25,809 nucleotides of DNA from Actinomycetota bacterium (GTDB lineage Bacteria > Actinomycetota > Geothermincolia > Fen-727 > JAQURN01). Below, piece after piece: positions 1 through 7,689 of the stretch. A program made the position numbers and the translations under genes. The stretch lies in the NCBI GenBank assembly GCA_028715585.1, contig JAQURN010000003.1, positions 1 to 25,809 on the forward strand. Direction: 5' to 3'. The stretch's first letter is position 1. Each line of letters begins with the position of its first letter. Under the pieces are notes generated by a model. That model saw only the letters and a list, made by a program, of their open reading frames with translations, searched no databases and was not told the DNA's origin.

Positions 1-596
1 TCCTCGAGATCCCAGTGCCATGTGAAGCCCGTGGCAAAGACAATTTTGTCGTCATAGAAATGATCATCAAACGCGACGTCAAGCATGGCTCCGGCAAGCC
101 CCATTCTTCTGTAATTGCGACTTACCGCAATCGCCCCAAGTTCAAAGAGCCAGGGATAGCCGGGCTTCCCCCACCTTTCCATTTCGGACGGGTGGTGTAT
201 GGCGATATAGGAAATCAGCTTTCCTTCATGCACCCCACATATCACATTGGATCCCTCTAACCGGCTAACAGCTATGAGCGCTCGCTTCTGTCGGTCGGGG
301 TTATTTCTGCTGAACATGCAGATGCCATCATCCACAAGCAATTTCTCGAGCCGCTCGGGGGGGTAATAGTTCTCGATGATTATCTTCCCTCCGGAGGGAA
401 TTTCTATATCTCGTATGTTTTTTTTCGGCTTATATTCCTCTTCGCCTTTTTTCTTCTCAATGCCCCTCTCCTCAGCCATTCCAATACCTCGACCGAAGAA
501 CGGGGGCTTGCCCAAGAATGGGGGTGAAACACCAGGCATCCGCTCCGGCTTACGACCTCGTTTTTTCTTGCTTCCGCCCCCACCTTTCCCGCCCAT
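1..596 (-). CDS. acuA: AcuA-like protein acetyltransferase (GNAT), C-terminus cut by the window edge
   Basis: Minus-strand reading frame open from an ATG at 596 to the window edge (198 codons present). AGGAGGA at 604-610 lies 7 nt upstream and fixes the start. From about residue 65 the protein follows Bacillus AcuA, the GNAT enzyme that acetylates and inactivates acetyl-CoA synthetase: a segment with ERWGKPGYPW, then LFELGAIAV, the acetyl-CoA-binding loop RNYRRMGLAGAML, and TWHWDLE at the cut end, matching the ELGAIEV, YRG and YYWHWDL signatures of AcuA as I recall them. Residues 1-60 are an extension rich in Gly, Lys, Arg and Pro that Bacillus AcuA lacks. It is divergent from the CBS-pair gene at 808, the partner expected from Bacillus acuABC. 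The substrate is inferred; a different lysine-acetylation target is possible. Confidence in the family is high, in the substrate moderate. Confidence 0.82.
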   Translation of the reverse strand, partial: MGGKGGGGSKKKRGRKPERMPGVSPPFLGKPPFFGRGIGMAEERGIEKKKGEEEYKPKKNIRDIEIPSGGKIIIENYYPPERLEKLLVDDGICMFSRNNPDRQKRALIAVSRLEGSNVICGVHEGKLISYIAIHHPSEMERWGKPGYPWLFELGAIAVSRNYRRMGLAGAMLDVAFDDHFYDDKIVFATGFTWHWDLE

Positions 597-686
597 TCGG
601 CATTCCTCCTTTACCGGTCAAAAAGTGCTAAAACCCTGCTTGTAACCCCCAAACGGCTTCCTGCCACTTCTGCTGTCAAATTTATC

Positions 687-717
687 ATTATAGACCTTTC
701 CCCGCCTCAGAACTCAA
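687..717 (-). promoter_or_regulatory. Candidate sigma-70 promoter of acuA
   Basis: On the minus strand a perfect TATAAT occupies 692-687. The best upstream match is TTGAGT at 717-712, giving a long 19-nt spacer. Transcription would start near 680 and leave a leader of roughly 84 nt. The -10 is convincing; the -35 is weak. Confidence 0.4.
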
Positions 718-724
718 AGGGGGC

Positions 725-754
725 TTCACATACCCGTCGAACACCATCTATACT
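725..754 (+). promoter_or_regulatory. Candidate sigma-70 promoter of the acuB-like gene
   Basis: TTCACA at 725-730 (one mismatch to TTGACA) is followed after 18 nt by TATACT at 749-754 (one mismatch to TATAAT). The predicted start site, near 761, falls inside the inverted repeat at 754-794. The opposing acuA promoter lies about 30 nt away, so the two form a compact divergent control region. Confidence 0.5.
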
Positions 755-794
755 TTGCTTGAAGAAAAAACAACTCGCCTGTTCTTCAAGTGAA
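754..794 (+). promoter_or_regulatory. Inverted repeat at the acuB transcription start (operator or 5' hairpin)
   Basis: CTTGAAGAA at 758-766 and TTCTTCAAG at 782-790 are perfect complements around a 15-nt loop. Four outer pairs, two of them G-U, extend the stem to 754-794. The right arm ends just before the Shine-Dalgarno AAAGGAGAGG at 793-802. It could be a repressor site at the start point or an RNA hairpin affecting translation; the sequence does not decide between these. Confidence 0.45.
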
Positions 795-807
795 AGGAGA
801 GGTTTAC

Positions 808-1233
808 TTGAAGGTAAAAGACTGGATGACGGAAGAGGTGATAACGCTATCGCCGGCTGACCCGATTAGGCGGGCAGCTGAGTTGATGGATGAAAAGAGG
901 TTACGGCGTTTTCCCGTAATAGAAAAAGGCCGCCTTGTCGGCATAGTAACGGATCGCGACTTTCGCAACGCTACCGCCTCCAGCGTGGTTCTCACAGAAA
1001 AACGCTACCATGATTTTCTTCTCGACTCTATAAGGGTAGAGTCTATAATGACTCCGAATCCGAGGGCCATCAGCCCAGAGGCAGACCTCGCCGAAGCAGC
1101 CAGGATAATCCTTGAAATGAAGGTAGGAGGGCTTCCGGTAGTCTCGGGAGAAAAGTTGGTTGGAATCATAACTGAAACAGACCTCATCAAAGTGCTTATC
1201 GACTTACTTTCAAGGGGTAAAGAGCTATCCTAA
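808..1233 (+). CDS. acuB: CBS-domain pair protein, AcuB-like
   Basis: A 141-residue protein made almost entirely of two CBS motifs (roughly residues 8-62 and 75-131), each opening with the usual WMT/IMT segment (VKDWMTEEV, VESIMTPNP) and ending in GIVTDRDF and GIITETDLI. CBS pairs bind adenosine nucleotides and act as energy or SAM sensors. I place the start at TTG 808 because AAAGGAGAGG at 793-802 precedes it properly and CBS proteins commonly begin (M)xVKDxMT; the in-frame GTG at 790 has no ribosome site. Bacillus AcuB is longer because it carries a C-terminal ACT domain, which is absent here. Its position divergent from an acuA-like gene supports the name, but a generic CBS regulator is an alternative. 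It converges with the lipoprotein gene, with a 9-bp overlap. Confidence 0.75.
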   Translation: MKVKDWMTEEVITLSPADPIRRAAELMDEKRLRRFPVIEKGRLVGIVTDRDFRNATASSVVLTEKRYHDFLLDSIRVESIMTPNPRAISPEADLAEAARIILEMKVGGLPVVSGEKLVGIITETDLIKVLIDLLSRGKELS

Positions 1234-1692
1234 CTCGATATCCACGTACCAGTTTCCATTCACAAGGACAACTTTGAAAGTCGGCTTTTCCTCTTCTTTC
1301 ATCTTTCCGATATCCTGCACTTCGGTCTTTTTGGTGCCTAGAACATTTGCCGTATAAGTTATCTTCCCCTGGCTGATTACCACCTCTGCCTGCTTCTTGT
1401 CCTTAGAGTAGGTAGTTTTCATCTTCAGGTCGCTGGTCTTGATTTTTACCTGCTTGAACTTCTGGCGCGCAAGCTCTTCCTCCTCAGGCGTCAGCTTCCG
1501 CCCAGGAGCAACTGAATTCTTGTAGGCTTCCCAATCAAGCCTCTCCCAGGCCTCGAGGTATCTTCTCACTGCGCCCTCAGGACCCCCACCCCCACACCCA
1601 TAGAGGGGAAGAAGAAGCAGGGAAGCACAAGCCAGGCAAGCTAAAAGCCGGAAGGCCTGGTTCTTTTTGCTACAAGAGTTCCCGCTCCACAT
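1225..1692 (-). CDS. Lipoprotein with NTF2-like/DUF4878-type domain (paralogue 2)
   Basis: A 155-residue secreted lipoprotein. The N-terminus has a short polar region, a hydrophobic stretch (residues 14-30) and the lipobox LYGC with Cys33, followed by a Gly run as linker. The mature part begins with an EGAVRRYLEAWERLDW helix and ends with NGNWYVDIELG, the helix-plus-sheet pattern of small NTF2-like/DUF4878 lipoproteins. ATG 1692 is chosen because GGAGG at 1704-1708 precedes it; a GTG at 1710 lacks such a site. The gene at 1770-2234 is a diverged tandem copy with the same layout. No catalytic residues are evident. The domain name comes from pattern recall, not a search. Confidence 0.7.
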   Translation of the reverse strand: MWSGNSCSKKNQAFRLLACLACASLLLLPLYGCGGGGPEGAVRRYLEAWERLDWEAYKNSVAPGRKLTPEEEELARQKFKQVKIKTSDLKMKTTYSKDKKQAEVVISQGKITYTANVLGTKKTEVQDIGKMKEEEKPTFKVVLVNGNWYVDIELG

Positions 1693-1769
1693 GGCAATCT
1701 CATCCTCCACAAAGAAAACAAGCGATCTCTAAACGCCCGAAATCAAGGCAGCAAAGGCCGGCTGCCAAG

Positions 1770-2234
1770 CTAGATATCCACATACCACCGCCCTTTGTAC
1801 TTCCGGGTGGGAATTTCCGCAAAACTCCCTTCCCTCTTGATTATATCCGCTACGCTCATCTTTTCGCTCTTTCCAGTCTGAGGGTTCTTATATTTCACCG
1901 CCCCCTGAACGACTTCAACGGTAGCCTTATTCTTGTTCTTCTTGTCATAGGTAACTTTTAGCTTCAGGTTTTCGAATTCCACGGGCTTTTGCTCCACCAA
2001 ATTCTTGAGCTCGCGGGATTCCTCCACGCTCATTCTCCTTGCCTCATCCGGCAGGAGGCAGTTGACATATGCGTTGTAATCCCCGTCGTTCATCGCCTTA
2101 TAAAAGTTTTTGACCACTTCTTCAGGCGTTTGAGGCCCACAGCCGCAAAGTGCCGCCACAATAAGCACCATCGAAAAAACCAGTCCGGCAGGCGCTAATT
2201 TTCCTCTTCTTGCTCTACCAGATTTTCTCTTCAA
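1770..2234 (-). CDS. Lipoprotein with NTF2-like/DUF4878-type domain (paralogue 1)
   Basis: A 154-residue lipoprotein starting at TTG 2234, 6 nt after GGGAGG at 2241-2246. It has a strongly basic N-terminus (MKRKSGRARRGK), a hydrophobic core at residues 13-28 and the lipobox LCGC with Cys32. The mature domain starts TPEEVVKNFYKAMNDGDYNAY and ends KGRWYVDI, as in its downstream neighbour; both carry a KxTYxKxxKxAxVEVVQG-like strand. The pair points to a tandem duplication. It probably shares a transcript with the carbonic anhydrase upstream (48-nt gap). The role is unknown; NTF2-like lipoproteins are usually envelope-associated. Confidence 0.72.
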   Translation of the reverse strand: MKRKSGRARRGKLAPAGLVFSMVLIVAALCGCGPQTPEEVVKNFYKAMNDGDYNAYVNCLLPDEARRMSVEESRELKNLVEQKPVEFENLKLKVTYDKKNKNKATVEVVQGAVKYKNPQTGKSEKMSVADIIKREGSFAEIPTRKYKGRWYVDI

Positions 2235-2282
2235 GACAAACCTCCCTATCCCGTGTAAACGCGTCGACCCATAGATTTTACC

Positions 2283-2795
2283 CTAAAGCCCCAGGGAGAG
2301 GTACTTTTGCGCAAGCTCCTCATACATTTTCTTCCCCGCCTCAAATTCGAGCTTTGCCTCCCTGGAGAGCTCCTTCATGGGACGGGCGGGAACGCCCCCT
2401 ACCAGAATGCCGCTCTCGACCCTTGTCCTGGGCGTGACCACAGAACCGGCGGAAACAACCGCACCCTCGCCGATTACAGCGCCATCGAGAACCGTCGCGT
2501 GCATCCCTATGAGGGAACTATCCCTTACTTCGCAGCTGTGCAGGACTGCGGCGTGGCCAACCGTAACATCCCTCCCCACCTTCACCCCTTTCTCGCGGGT
2601 GCAATGAATGACGCAATTGTCCTGGATGCTAGAGCGCGCGCCAATGCTGATGGTATTCCAATCAGCCCTGACGACGGCACCCCACCAAACGCTTGCCCTG
2701 CTCTCCACGATGACATCTCCAATCAAAACCGCGGTTGGTGCCACAAAAGCATCCAGGGCTACCTTGGGCTTTTTCCCATCGATTTCAATTATCAT
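2283..2795 (-). CDS. Gamma-class carbonic anhydrase family protein
   Basis: A 170-residue left-handed beta-helix protein of repeated hexapeptides (IGDVIV, ISIGAR, VKVGRD, VIGEGA). The three zinc/iron ligands of gamma-carbonic anhydrases are present: His64 (VIHC), His81 (VGHAA) and His86 (VLHSC). The active-site network residues Arg43, Asp45 and Gln58 are also present, followed by the LVGGVPARPMKEL segment and a C-terminal helix. The family interconverts CO2 and bicarbonate, though many members are uncharacterised (YrdA/PaaY types). The start at ATG 2795 is set by GGAGA at 2801-2805; the longer frame from 2861 would run into the promoter region. CO2 chemistry fits a genome with POR, but no direct link is visible. 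Confidence 0.85.
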   Translation of the reverse strand: MIIEIDGKKPKVALDAFVAPTAVLIGDVIVESRASVWWGAVVRADWNTISIGARSSIQDNCVIHCTREKGVKVGRDVTVGHAAVLHSCEVRDSSLIGMHATVLDGAVIGEGAVVSAGSVVTPRTRVESGILVGGVPARPMKELSREAKLEFEAGKKMYEELAQKYLSLGL

Positions 2796-2849
2796 CCGTT
2801 TCTCCAATCTCTCGAAATCTTCTTTATTTTTCCCCGTCCAGCAGGTTCT

Positions 2850-2877
2850 GTAATATAGCATGTATAATAGCTAACAA
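2850..2877 (-). promoter_or_regulatory. Candidate promoter of the carbonic anhydrase/lipoprotein unit
   Basis: Minus-strand TTGTTA at 2877-2872 and TATTAC at 2855-2850, 16 nt apart. The leader would be about 50 nt. It interleaves with the plus-strand -10 at 2863-2868, so the two divergent promoters may exclude each other. Confidence 0.3.
2863..2868 (+). promoter_or_regulatory. Candidate -10 element (TATAAT) of the HATPase gene
   Basis: A perfect TATAAT 46 nt before the ATG at 2915. No good -35 is visible at 16-18 nt spacing, so it may need an activator or be fortuitous. Confidence 0.35.
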
Positions 2878-2914
2878 GAGACGGTTTACATATAGGTGTC
2901 AGGCTTTTAACCAA

Positions 2915-3385
2915 ATGAGCAACAATCAGTCGCCAGACGAAGAGGTCAGAAAAAGCCGGTGGGAACAACAAGAAAATCGTTCCGGGGCACTCAAGATAAG
3001 CCGCTATACTCTCCACCCCGACTACTCCAGCTTGGCTGGGGTCAGAGAATTCATTAGGACAACCCTGAGCCCAATTGACGAGGCCCGTCTCTGTGTTGGA
3101 GACGTAATTTCCGCGACTCACGAAGCTTGCAAGAACGCGGTGATTCACAATCCTGACATCGATGAACCTGTCGAGATAACCTGCAAGGCAAACCCTGAAC
3201 TGGTTGAGATAGAGGTCTTAGACAAGGGGAGGGGTTTCGACCCCAGCCTTCTTCCTCCTTCACTTCCGGAAGACGGGGCAACGGGAGGAAGAGGTCTGTA
3301 CATTATGTACTCGCTCATGGACAAAGTAGACGCTGAAACGGGGGAGGGAGGAACCAAGATAAGGATGACAAAGCGCCTCCAATGA
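2915..3385 (+). CDS. RsbW-like anti-sigma factor/serine kinase (HATPase_c)
   Basis: A 156-residue single-domain GHKL ATPase. The N box is ATHEACKNAVIHN (Glu70, Asn74, Asn79), the G1 box is DKGRGFD (Asp103, Gly105, Gly107) and the G2 box is GGRGLYIM (124-131). This small stand-alone layout is that of RsbW/SpoIIAB anti-sigma kinases, which bind a sigma factor or phosphorylate an anti-anti-sigma partner. No STAS protein or sigma factor is next to it, so the partner is elsewhere. ATG 2915 is the only sensible start, but it has no strong ribosome site, suggesting weak translation. The first 25 residues are polar and probably disordered. It ends 3 nt from the convergent GerMN gene. Confidence 0.8.
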   Translation: MSNNQSPDEEVRKSRWEQQENRSGALKISRYTLHPDYSSLAGVREFIRTTLSPIDEARLCVGDVISATHEACKNAVIHNPDIDEPVEITCKANPELVEIEVLDKGRGFDPSLLPPSLPEDGATGGRGLYIMYSLMDKVDAETGEGGTKIRMTKRLQ

Positions 3386-3388
3386 GAG

Positions 3389-3904
3389 CTATGGCTGAAG
3401 TGCCTCCTGTGAGGGAACCCCATCGACGGTAATCTTCACCTCTTCTATCCCGGAGCCATTATCAATGACAGTTTTCATTATCTGGTTGGTTATCGACTCT
3501 ACCATTGCGGACCCTCCACCATACTCGAGAAGTCGGCTCGAAAAATCGAGCCTTGCTACGCCGTTCTCCACGCTATAGCTATTCAGCTTGGTTCCATCAG
3601 GAATTGCGGTAGTGAGCCCTTCTTCTCGTTCCTCCTCAGTTGGACCCTCGAGTAATTTGGCGATTGCGGAAGCGGGGTCCTTTTTGTCAGACTCGCGATC
3701 CACCGGAAAGAGGCTCTCACCCTTGAGGAGGTAAATTCTCACACTGACAACCTCTTTTGTAGTCTCTTGTCGGCTCTCCTTAGAAGAAGGAACCTCCCCC
3801 GGACTTTTCTCTGCCTCCTCCCCACAACCAATTGAAAACAGGGCACCCCCAATAAGGATTAACAGCAATCCGAGTCTTGTAAGTAAATTCAAGCTTTTGG
3901 ACAT
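3389..3904 (-). CDS. GerMN-domain lipoprotein
   Basis: A 171-residue lipoprotein with a hydrophobic signal (residues 6-25), a slightly unusual lipobox SIGC with Cys27, and an acidic/Ser-rich linker. The GerMN domain follows: VSVRIYLLKGESLFPVDRE, a PASAIAKLLEGPTEEE helix, TTAIPDGTKLNSYSVENGVARLDFSSRL, and a C-terminal helix with SITNQIMKTVID. GerMN domains occur in the spore-germination protein GerM and in LpqB-like envelope lipoproteins of Gram-positive and actinobacterial types. ATG 3904 is chosen because it starts 4 nt after the stop of the HEAT-repeat gene, with GAGG upstream; the longer open frame to 4093 overlaps that gene and gives no domain. No sporulation gene is nearby. Confidence 0.82.
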   Translation of the reverse strand: MSKSLNLLTRLGLLLILIGGALFSIGCGEEAEKSPGEVPSSKESRQETTKEVVSVRIYLLKGESLFPVDRESDKKDPASAIAKLLEGPTEEEREEGLTTAIPDGTKLNSYSVENGVARLDFSSRLLEYGGGSAMVESITNQIMKTVIDNGSGIEEVKITVDGVPSQEALQP

Positions 3905-3908
3905 CGCT

Positions 3909-6347
3909 TTAAGCACCTCGCTGTTTACCAGCGAACTTATCCAGAGCCCTCCCTGCCGCGGCTCTGACCGCCATACTCGGATCCTTAAGGTTCTTCTTGA
4001 GCACAGAAATCGCGCTCTCGTCACCGATATTTCCAAGCGCCATGGTCGCGGCAGCGCGAACTTCGTCAGGCCATCCTTTCCTGAAAATCCCACCCCTCCT
4101 GGCTATCTCTATGAGAGGGTTTACACTCCTCCTGTCGCCAAGCTCACCTAGGGTGAAACAAATAGTTTCCAGAAGGTCCTTTTGAGCCTCTCCTTCGCTA
4201 GACTTGCTCTCCTCCACAAGCTCGAGAAGGAGAGAGGAGACTCTGGGGTCCCTATATCCGCCAAGTAGCCTTATTGCCGTCTTCCTCACGGCAACACTTC
4301 TATCCCGGGCAGCCCTGGTCAGAAGCTCCATGGCACGTTGAGGAGAGAGCCTGACAATCGTCTTCAGAGCTTCGTGCCTTACCCGCTCATCCGGGTGCTC
4401 AGTCTTTCGTACAACTGCTTCCTCAGCTTGTGTAAGTCCCATTTCCGCAATAACCTGAAGCAGGTTTCTGTAGACATACCACGGCCTATCCTTTTCGAGC
4501 TCGTTTGCGAGCGCTTCTATCCCTGCCTCTCCGGCATCCACCAGGCACTGGGATGCCCTCTCTCGAATCTGCGCGTCACCCCTGTCCTCTAAAAGCTCGA
4601 CCAAATGGGAAAGCGAATTTGGGCCAAGCTTGGCAATCGCCCTTATCGCTCTCCGTCTTCTACCCGCTTCTTCGTCCATTACAATCGATCTGAAGTCGAG
4701 GATTCCCTCCGACCCAATCAATGCATCAGTCGCAGAAGAGGCGTATCTCGCAAGCTCCTCCCCGCGGCTTTCCTCAGAGGAAAGCTCCTTCAACAAACCC
4801 ATCTGCCTGACAGCCTCTTCGACGTTCCCAAATCCATAGTGGGCTTCAGCAAGCATCGAGACGCAATCAACCCCATGTACGAAGGTCTCGTAATCGTCCT
4901 CCCTCGGGAGTCGCTGCTCCAAGCGCAAGAGCACCGCAGCTCCTGCAAGGAGTCGTTGGTCCAGATCCAGCCCTTCCAGGGTCTCCTTCAAAAGACGAGA
5001 CGCATATCTCCTTACCTTTTCGGAATCGCTCTCGAGATTTTCAGATAGTTTGAGTAGGCTACCCGCGGCAAGATCCTCTTCACCCATGTCGTAAAGTTTC
5101 CTTACCTGCCATGATACGGTCTGGTCAAGCCCCGCTTCCAACTCGATTTCCTCCTCCTCGAGGGGGCCGCCGAGCATATGAGAAACAGAGAGAACACGCT
5201 TCCCAGTGTGAGGGTCACGTTCCTCTGGAATGCCAGCTTCGTCGAGTTTTCCATCTATCTTCTCGACAACATCCTTAGCCTGCGCAGAATCTCTAACCTC
5301 CACCAGGAGCTCGTTGAGATGTTCGAGCCTCTCTCGAACCCAGCCGGAACCCAACTCTCCTACCTTCGACTCCATCTCTTCGTACTCATCGATGAGGGAA
5401 TCGACTATCTCTAGAAGGTTGTTATCTGAAATCATGGCAATGACATTCTCACGAACCCGGCGGAGATCCAGGTTCTGGGGAGCATTGCCGGTGAGGATGC
5501 TCGTCATCTGGCTTGGGTCCATCTCAGCTATAACCTCGGATATACTTTCGGAAAGCCTTTCCTTGAGAGCTTCATCCTTTACTTCGGAAACCATGTCGGC
5601 AATCTTGCGCAAGGTTTTCTCAGCACTCTCGCTTCTTACAAGAACCCCACCTTCCGCCCCCTCCTCCGCGAGAAACGCGGAAAGAAGGCCACCGACTTTC
5701 TTTGAGTCGGAGAGAATCTCCACCACTTGTTCGTCTCCCACCTCCCCGACATCCACTTTCCCCATCAAGTACCTAACCAGGAGTTCGTCCTTCAGGGCAT
5801 CAAGAGGGGTGGCTTGCCTCCCAACCCCATAAGGCGCCTCACCCCCAGCTTCCACCGCAATATACACCCTCCGGTTAACGGACACGTTTTGAACGCCTCG
5901 CTCTGAAAGCTCGTCGTTCAGCCTTTCGCCGAGTTCCCTGTTCTCGGGAAGTTCCGACAGTAGCTCCAGGAGCACTTTTATCTCATCGGAGGTAACGCCT
6001 TTGTGAAACTCGATGTTCGTGAGGCCTTTCTCCATCATCCATTCGGCAAAAGCTCTCACGGGGGCTTTTTGCTGCTCGACTTCTTCCAGCCTCTGCTCAT
6101 TTACAAGCAACCCATTCTCGACCACGCTTACGGACAGGTGGTCCGAATACGAAAATGCCTCCTCCAGGCATTCGCGGGTTTTGTCCACCGTCTCAGTCAC
6201 CATGGAACTCGTGCTTGGGTAAAGTCGCATGTTGACGGTAGCGGCATGAAGATTTATCACGGAAAGAATAGCGTGCCTAACTAATTCTTGAGGGAGCGTT
6301 TCCCCACTCGAAGCCGGCTCGTGTTGTTTTTCCTTCTCTTCTTTCAT
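3909..6347 (-). CDS. Large HEAT-repeat protein
   Basis: An 812-residue, highly acidic, almost wholly helical protein without a signal peptide or membrane segment. Residues 20-120 form an N-terminal domain seen in some bacterial HEAT proteins (HAATVNMRLYPSTSSMVTETVDK, then ENGLLVNEQRL). The middle (about 150-580) is helical with no motif I recognise. From about 590 to 805 there are tandem HEAT/PBS-lyase-type repeats (AIRAIAKLGPNSLSHLVELL, AALGNIGDESAISVLKKNL and similar) ending in AVRAAAGRALDKFAG. Such repeats make protein-docking scaffolds. It is the first gene of a two-gene unit with the GerMN lipoprotein. The start at 6347 has GAGGGA very close upstream. The function is unknown. Confidence 0.8.
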   Translation of the reverse strand: MKEEKEKQHEPASSGETLPQELVRHAILSVINLHAATVNMRLYPSTSSMVTETVDKTRECLEEAFSYSDHLSVSVVENGLLVNEQRLEEVEQQKAPVRAFAEWMMEKGLTNIEFHKGVTSDEIKVLLELLSELPENRELGERLNDELSERGVQNVSVNRRVYIAVEAGGEAPYGVGRQATPLDALKDELLVRYLMGKVDVGEVGDEQVVEILSDSKKVGGLLSAFLAEEGAEGGVLVRSESAEKTLRKIADMVSEVKDEALKERLSESISEVIAEMDPSQMTSILTGNAPQNLDLRRVRENVIAMISDNNLLEIVDSLIDEYEEMESKVGELGSGWVRERLEHLNELLVEVRDSAQAKDVVEKIDGKLDEAGIPEERDPHTGKRVLSVSHMLGGPLEEEEIELEAGLDQTVSWQVRKLYDMGEEDLAAGSLLKLSENLESDSEKVRRYASRLLKETLEGLDLDQRLLAGAAVLLRLEQRLPREDDYETFVHGVDCVSMLAEAHYGFGNVEEAVRQMGLLKELSSEESRGEELARYASSATDALIGSEGILDFRSIVMDEEAGRRRRAIRAIAKLGPNSLSHLVELLEDRGDAQIRERASQCLVDAGEAGIEALANELEKDRPWYVYRNLLQVIAEMGLTQAEEAVVRKTEHPDERVRHEALKTIVRLSPQRAMELLTRAARDRSVAVRKTAIRLLGGYRDPRVSSLLLELVEESKSSEGEAQKDLLETICFTLGELGDRRSVNPLIEIARRGGIFRKGWPDEVRAAATMALGNIGDESAISVLKKNLKDPSMAVRAAAGRALDKFAGKQRGA

Positions 6348-6382
6348 CTTTCCCTCACATACAAGGGCATTCGCACAAAAAC

Positions 6383-6388
6383 ATTATA
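6383..6388 (-). promoter_or_regulatory. Candidate -10 element (TATAAT) of the HEAT-repeat gene
   Basis: A perfect TATAAT on the minus strand, 36 nt before the start codon and preceded by GGGG. No recognisable -35 lies at normal spacing. The remaining intergenic sequence to 6427 holds only a short A/T tract flanked by complementary GCCCT and AGGGC, too weak to call a terminator. Confidence 0.35.
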
Positions 6389-6426
6389 CCCCACAAATTT
6401 CCCCAGCTTGCCCTTTTTTTGCAGGG

Positions 6427-7605
6427 CTAGATTTTTATCGCCAAGAGCCTCGCAAGCCTTGCCGCGCCTCTGCGCAGAATCTCGTGGGCTCCTTTCATCG
6501 CCTCCTCGGAACTCATGGGTCCGGGAAGGATGCAGAAGAGGGCAACGCCAGCTCCTAATGAGCTTTCTTCCCCCTCGAGATTTCCAGCAAGAATAATTCC
6601 AGGGATAGAATTTTTCACCGCCAGCGCGAGCACCCCCGCCGGCGCCTTACCCCTTTTAGTCTGGGCATCGAAGCTACCCTCCCCAGTCAACACCAAGTTG
6701 GACTCCTTTATTTTTTCCTCGAGCCCGTAGAGAGTGGCAATGAATTCAACCCCACTCACAATCTTCGCCCCACAGAAAGCCACCAGGGCGGCGCCTATCC
6801 CCCCAGCAGCTCCCGCTCCTTTAATCTCGAAGACGTCTATCCCAAAATCACGCTTGACCACCTCGCCAAACTTCGAAAGCCCGAGCTCCAGCTCCTCGAC
6901 CTCTTGTGGCGAAGCTCCCTTTTGGGGCCCGTAAACGCGAGCGGCTCCTTCAGGTCCTACCAACGGGTTATTCACATCGCTTGCCACAAAAAAGCTCACC
7001 TCGGAAATCCCTGGGTACCTACCTCGAACATCGATAGCCTCGATATCCTTAAGGGAGGCGCCTTGCGGGGGGAGCCATTTACCATCCTTGTCTAAAAACC
7101 TGAAGCCCAGGGCATGAGCCATACCGAGTCCCCCATCCACAGTGGCACTGCCCCCAACCCCCACCACCAAAACCTTACACCCTTCCTCTATCGCGTCCCT
7201 TATAAGCTCTCCCGTGCCAACCGAGGAGGTGACGAGGGGATTGCGTTTCTCCGGCGGCACAAGGCAATAGCCGGACGCTTGCGCCATCTCGATTATCGCC
7301 GTCTTCTCCTCAGCGGGCAAAACTTCCCCCGAAATCACTATTTCTTCGCGAAATCCCTCCTGCAATACCGCATACCTTGCTTTTACTTCCTGCCCCGGAA
7401 GGGGTCCGCAAACCGTAACGGCACGAACATCCGCTCCCGTCGCCGTGGTTACGGCGTCAACCGTTCCCTCCCCACCATCCGCCATCGGACACTCCTCTAT
7501 CACCGCGTCGGGGAAGACCTCCCTCACACCAGCGGAGATCTCTCTCACGCACTCCACCGCTGTGAGACTCCCTTTGAACTTGTCAGGCGCAACAACCAGT
7601 CTCAT
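6427..7605 (-). CDS. Glycerate kinase (GarK/GlxK family)
   Basis: A 392-residue cytosolic enzyme with the full set of class I glycerate kinase signatures: APDKFKGSLTA (residues 6-16), PMADGGEGTVDA, the phosphate loop VGVGGSATVDGGLGM, a SDVNNPLVGPEGAARVYGPQKGA segment (given in part), KGAGAAGGIGAAL, and LTGEGSFDAQTKRGKAP. These enzymes phosphorylate D-glycerate with ATP, usually to 2-phosphoglycerate, feeding lower glycolysis. The start at ATG 7605 has AAGGAG 5 nt upstream. The length is close to the usual 380. It follows the SLOG-type gene after an 84-nt gap, so co-transcription is possible. No glyoxylate or tartronate genes adjoin it, so the physiological source of glycerate is unclear. Confidence 0.92.
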   Translation of the reverse strand: MRLVVAPDKFKGSLTAVECVREISAGVREVFPDAVIEECPMADGGEGTVDAVTTATGADVRAVTVCGPLPGQEVKARYAVLQEGFREEIVISGEVLPAEEKTAIIEMAQASGYCLVPPEKRNPLVTSSVGTGELIRDAIEEGCKVLVVGVGGSATVDGGLGMAHALGFRFLDKDGKWLPPQGASLKDIEAIDVRGRYPGISEVSFFVASDVNNPLVGPEGAARVYGPQKGASPQEVEELELGLSKFGEVVKRDFGIDVFEIKGAGAAGGIGAALVAFCGAKIVSGVEFIATLYGLEEKIKESNLVLTGEGSFDAQTKRGKAPAGVLALAVKNSIPGIILAGNLEGEESSLGAGVALFCILPGPMSSEEAMKGAHEILRRGAARLARLLAIKI

Positions 7606-7689
7606 TGATTCTCCTTTCGGTCTGACTTAAATATCCCACTTGGCCATCAACATGATTCAACTTGTGGATGTGGAAAAAGTCTTTCTGCT

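Noticed and set aside
2307..2858. A 183-codon plus-strand open frame
   Set aside because: Antisense to the gamma-carbonic anhydrase, which has all its metal ligands; the shadow has no domain.
3905..4093. N-terminal extension of the GerMN lipoprotein
   Set aside because: It would overlap the end of the HEAT gene and bury the signal peptide; ATG 3904 gives a proper lipoprotein N-terminus.
5230..5832. A 200-codon plus-strand open frame
   Set aside because: It lies wholly antisense to the HEAT-repeat gene, is Ser/Arg-rich, and lacks a ribosome site or recognisable domain.
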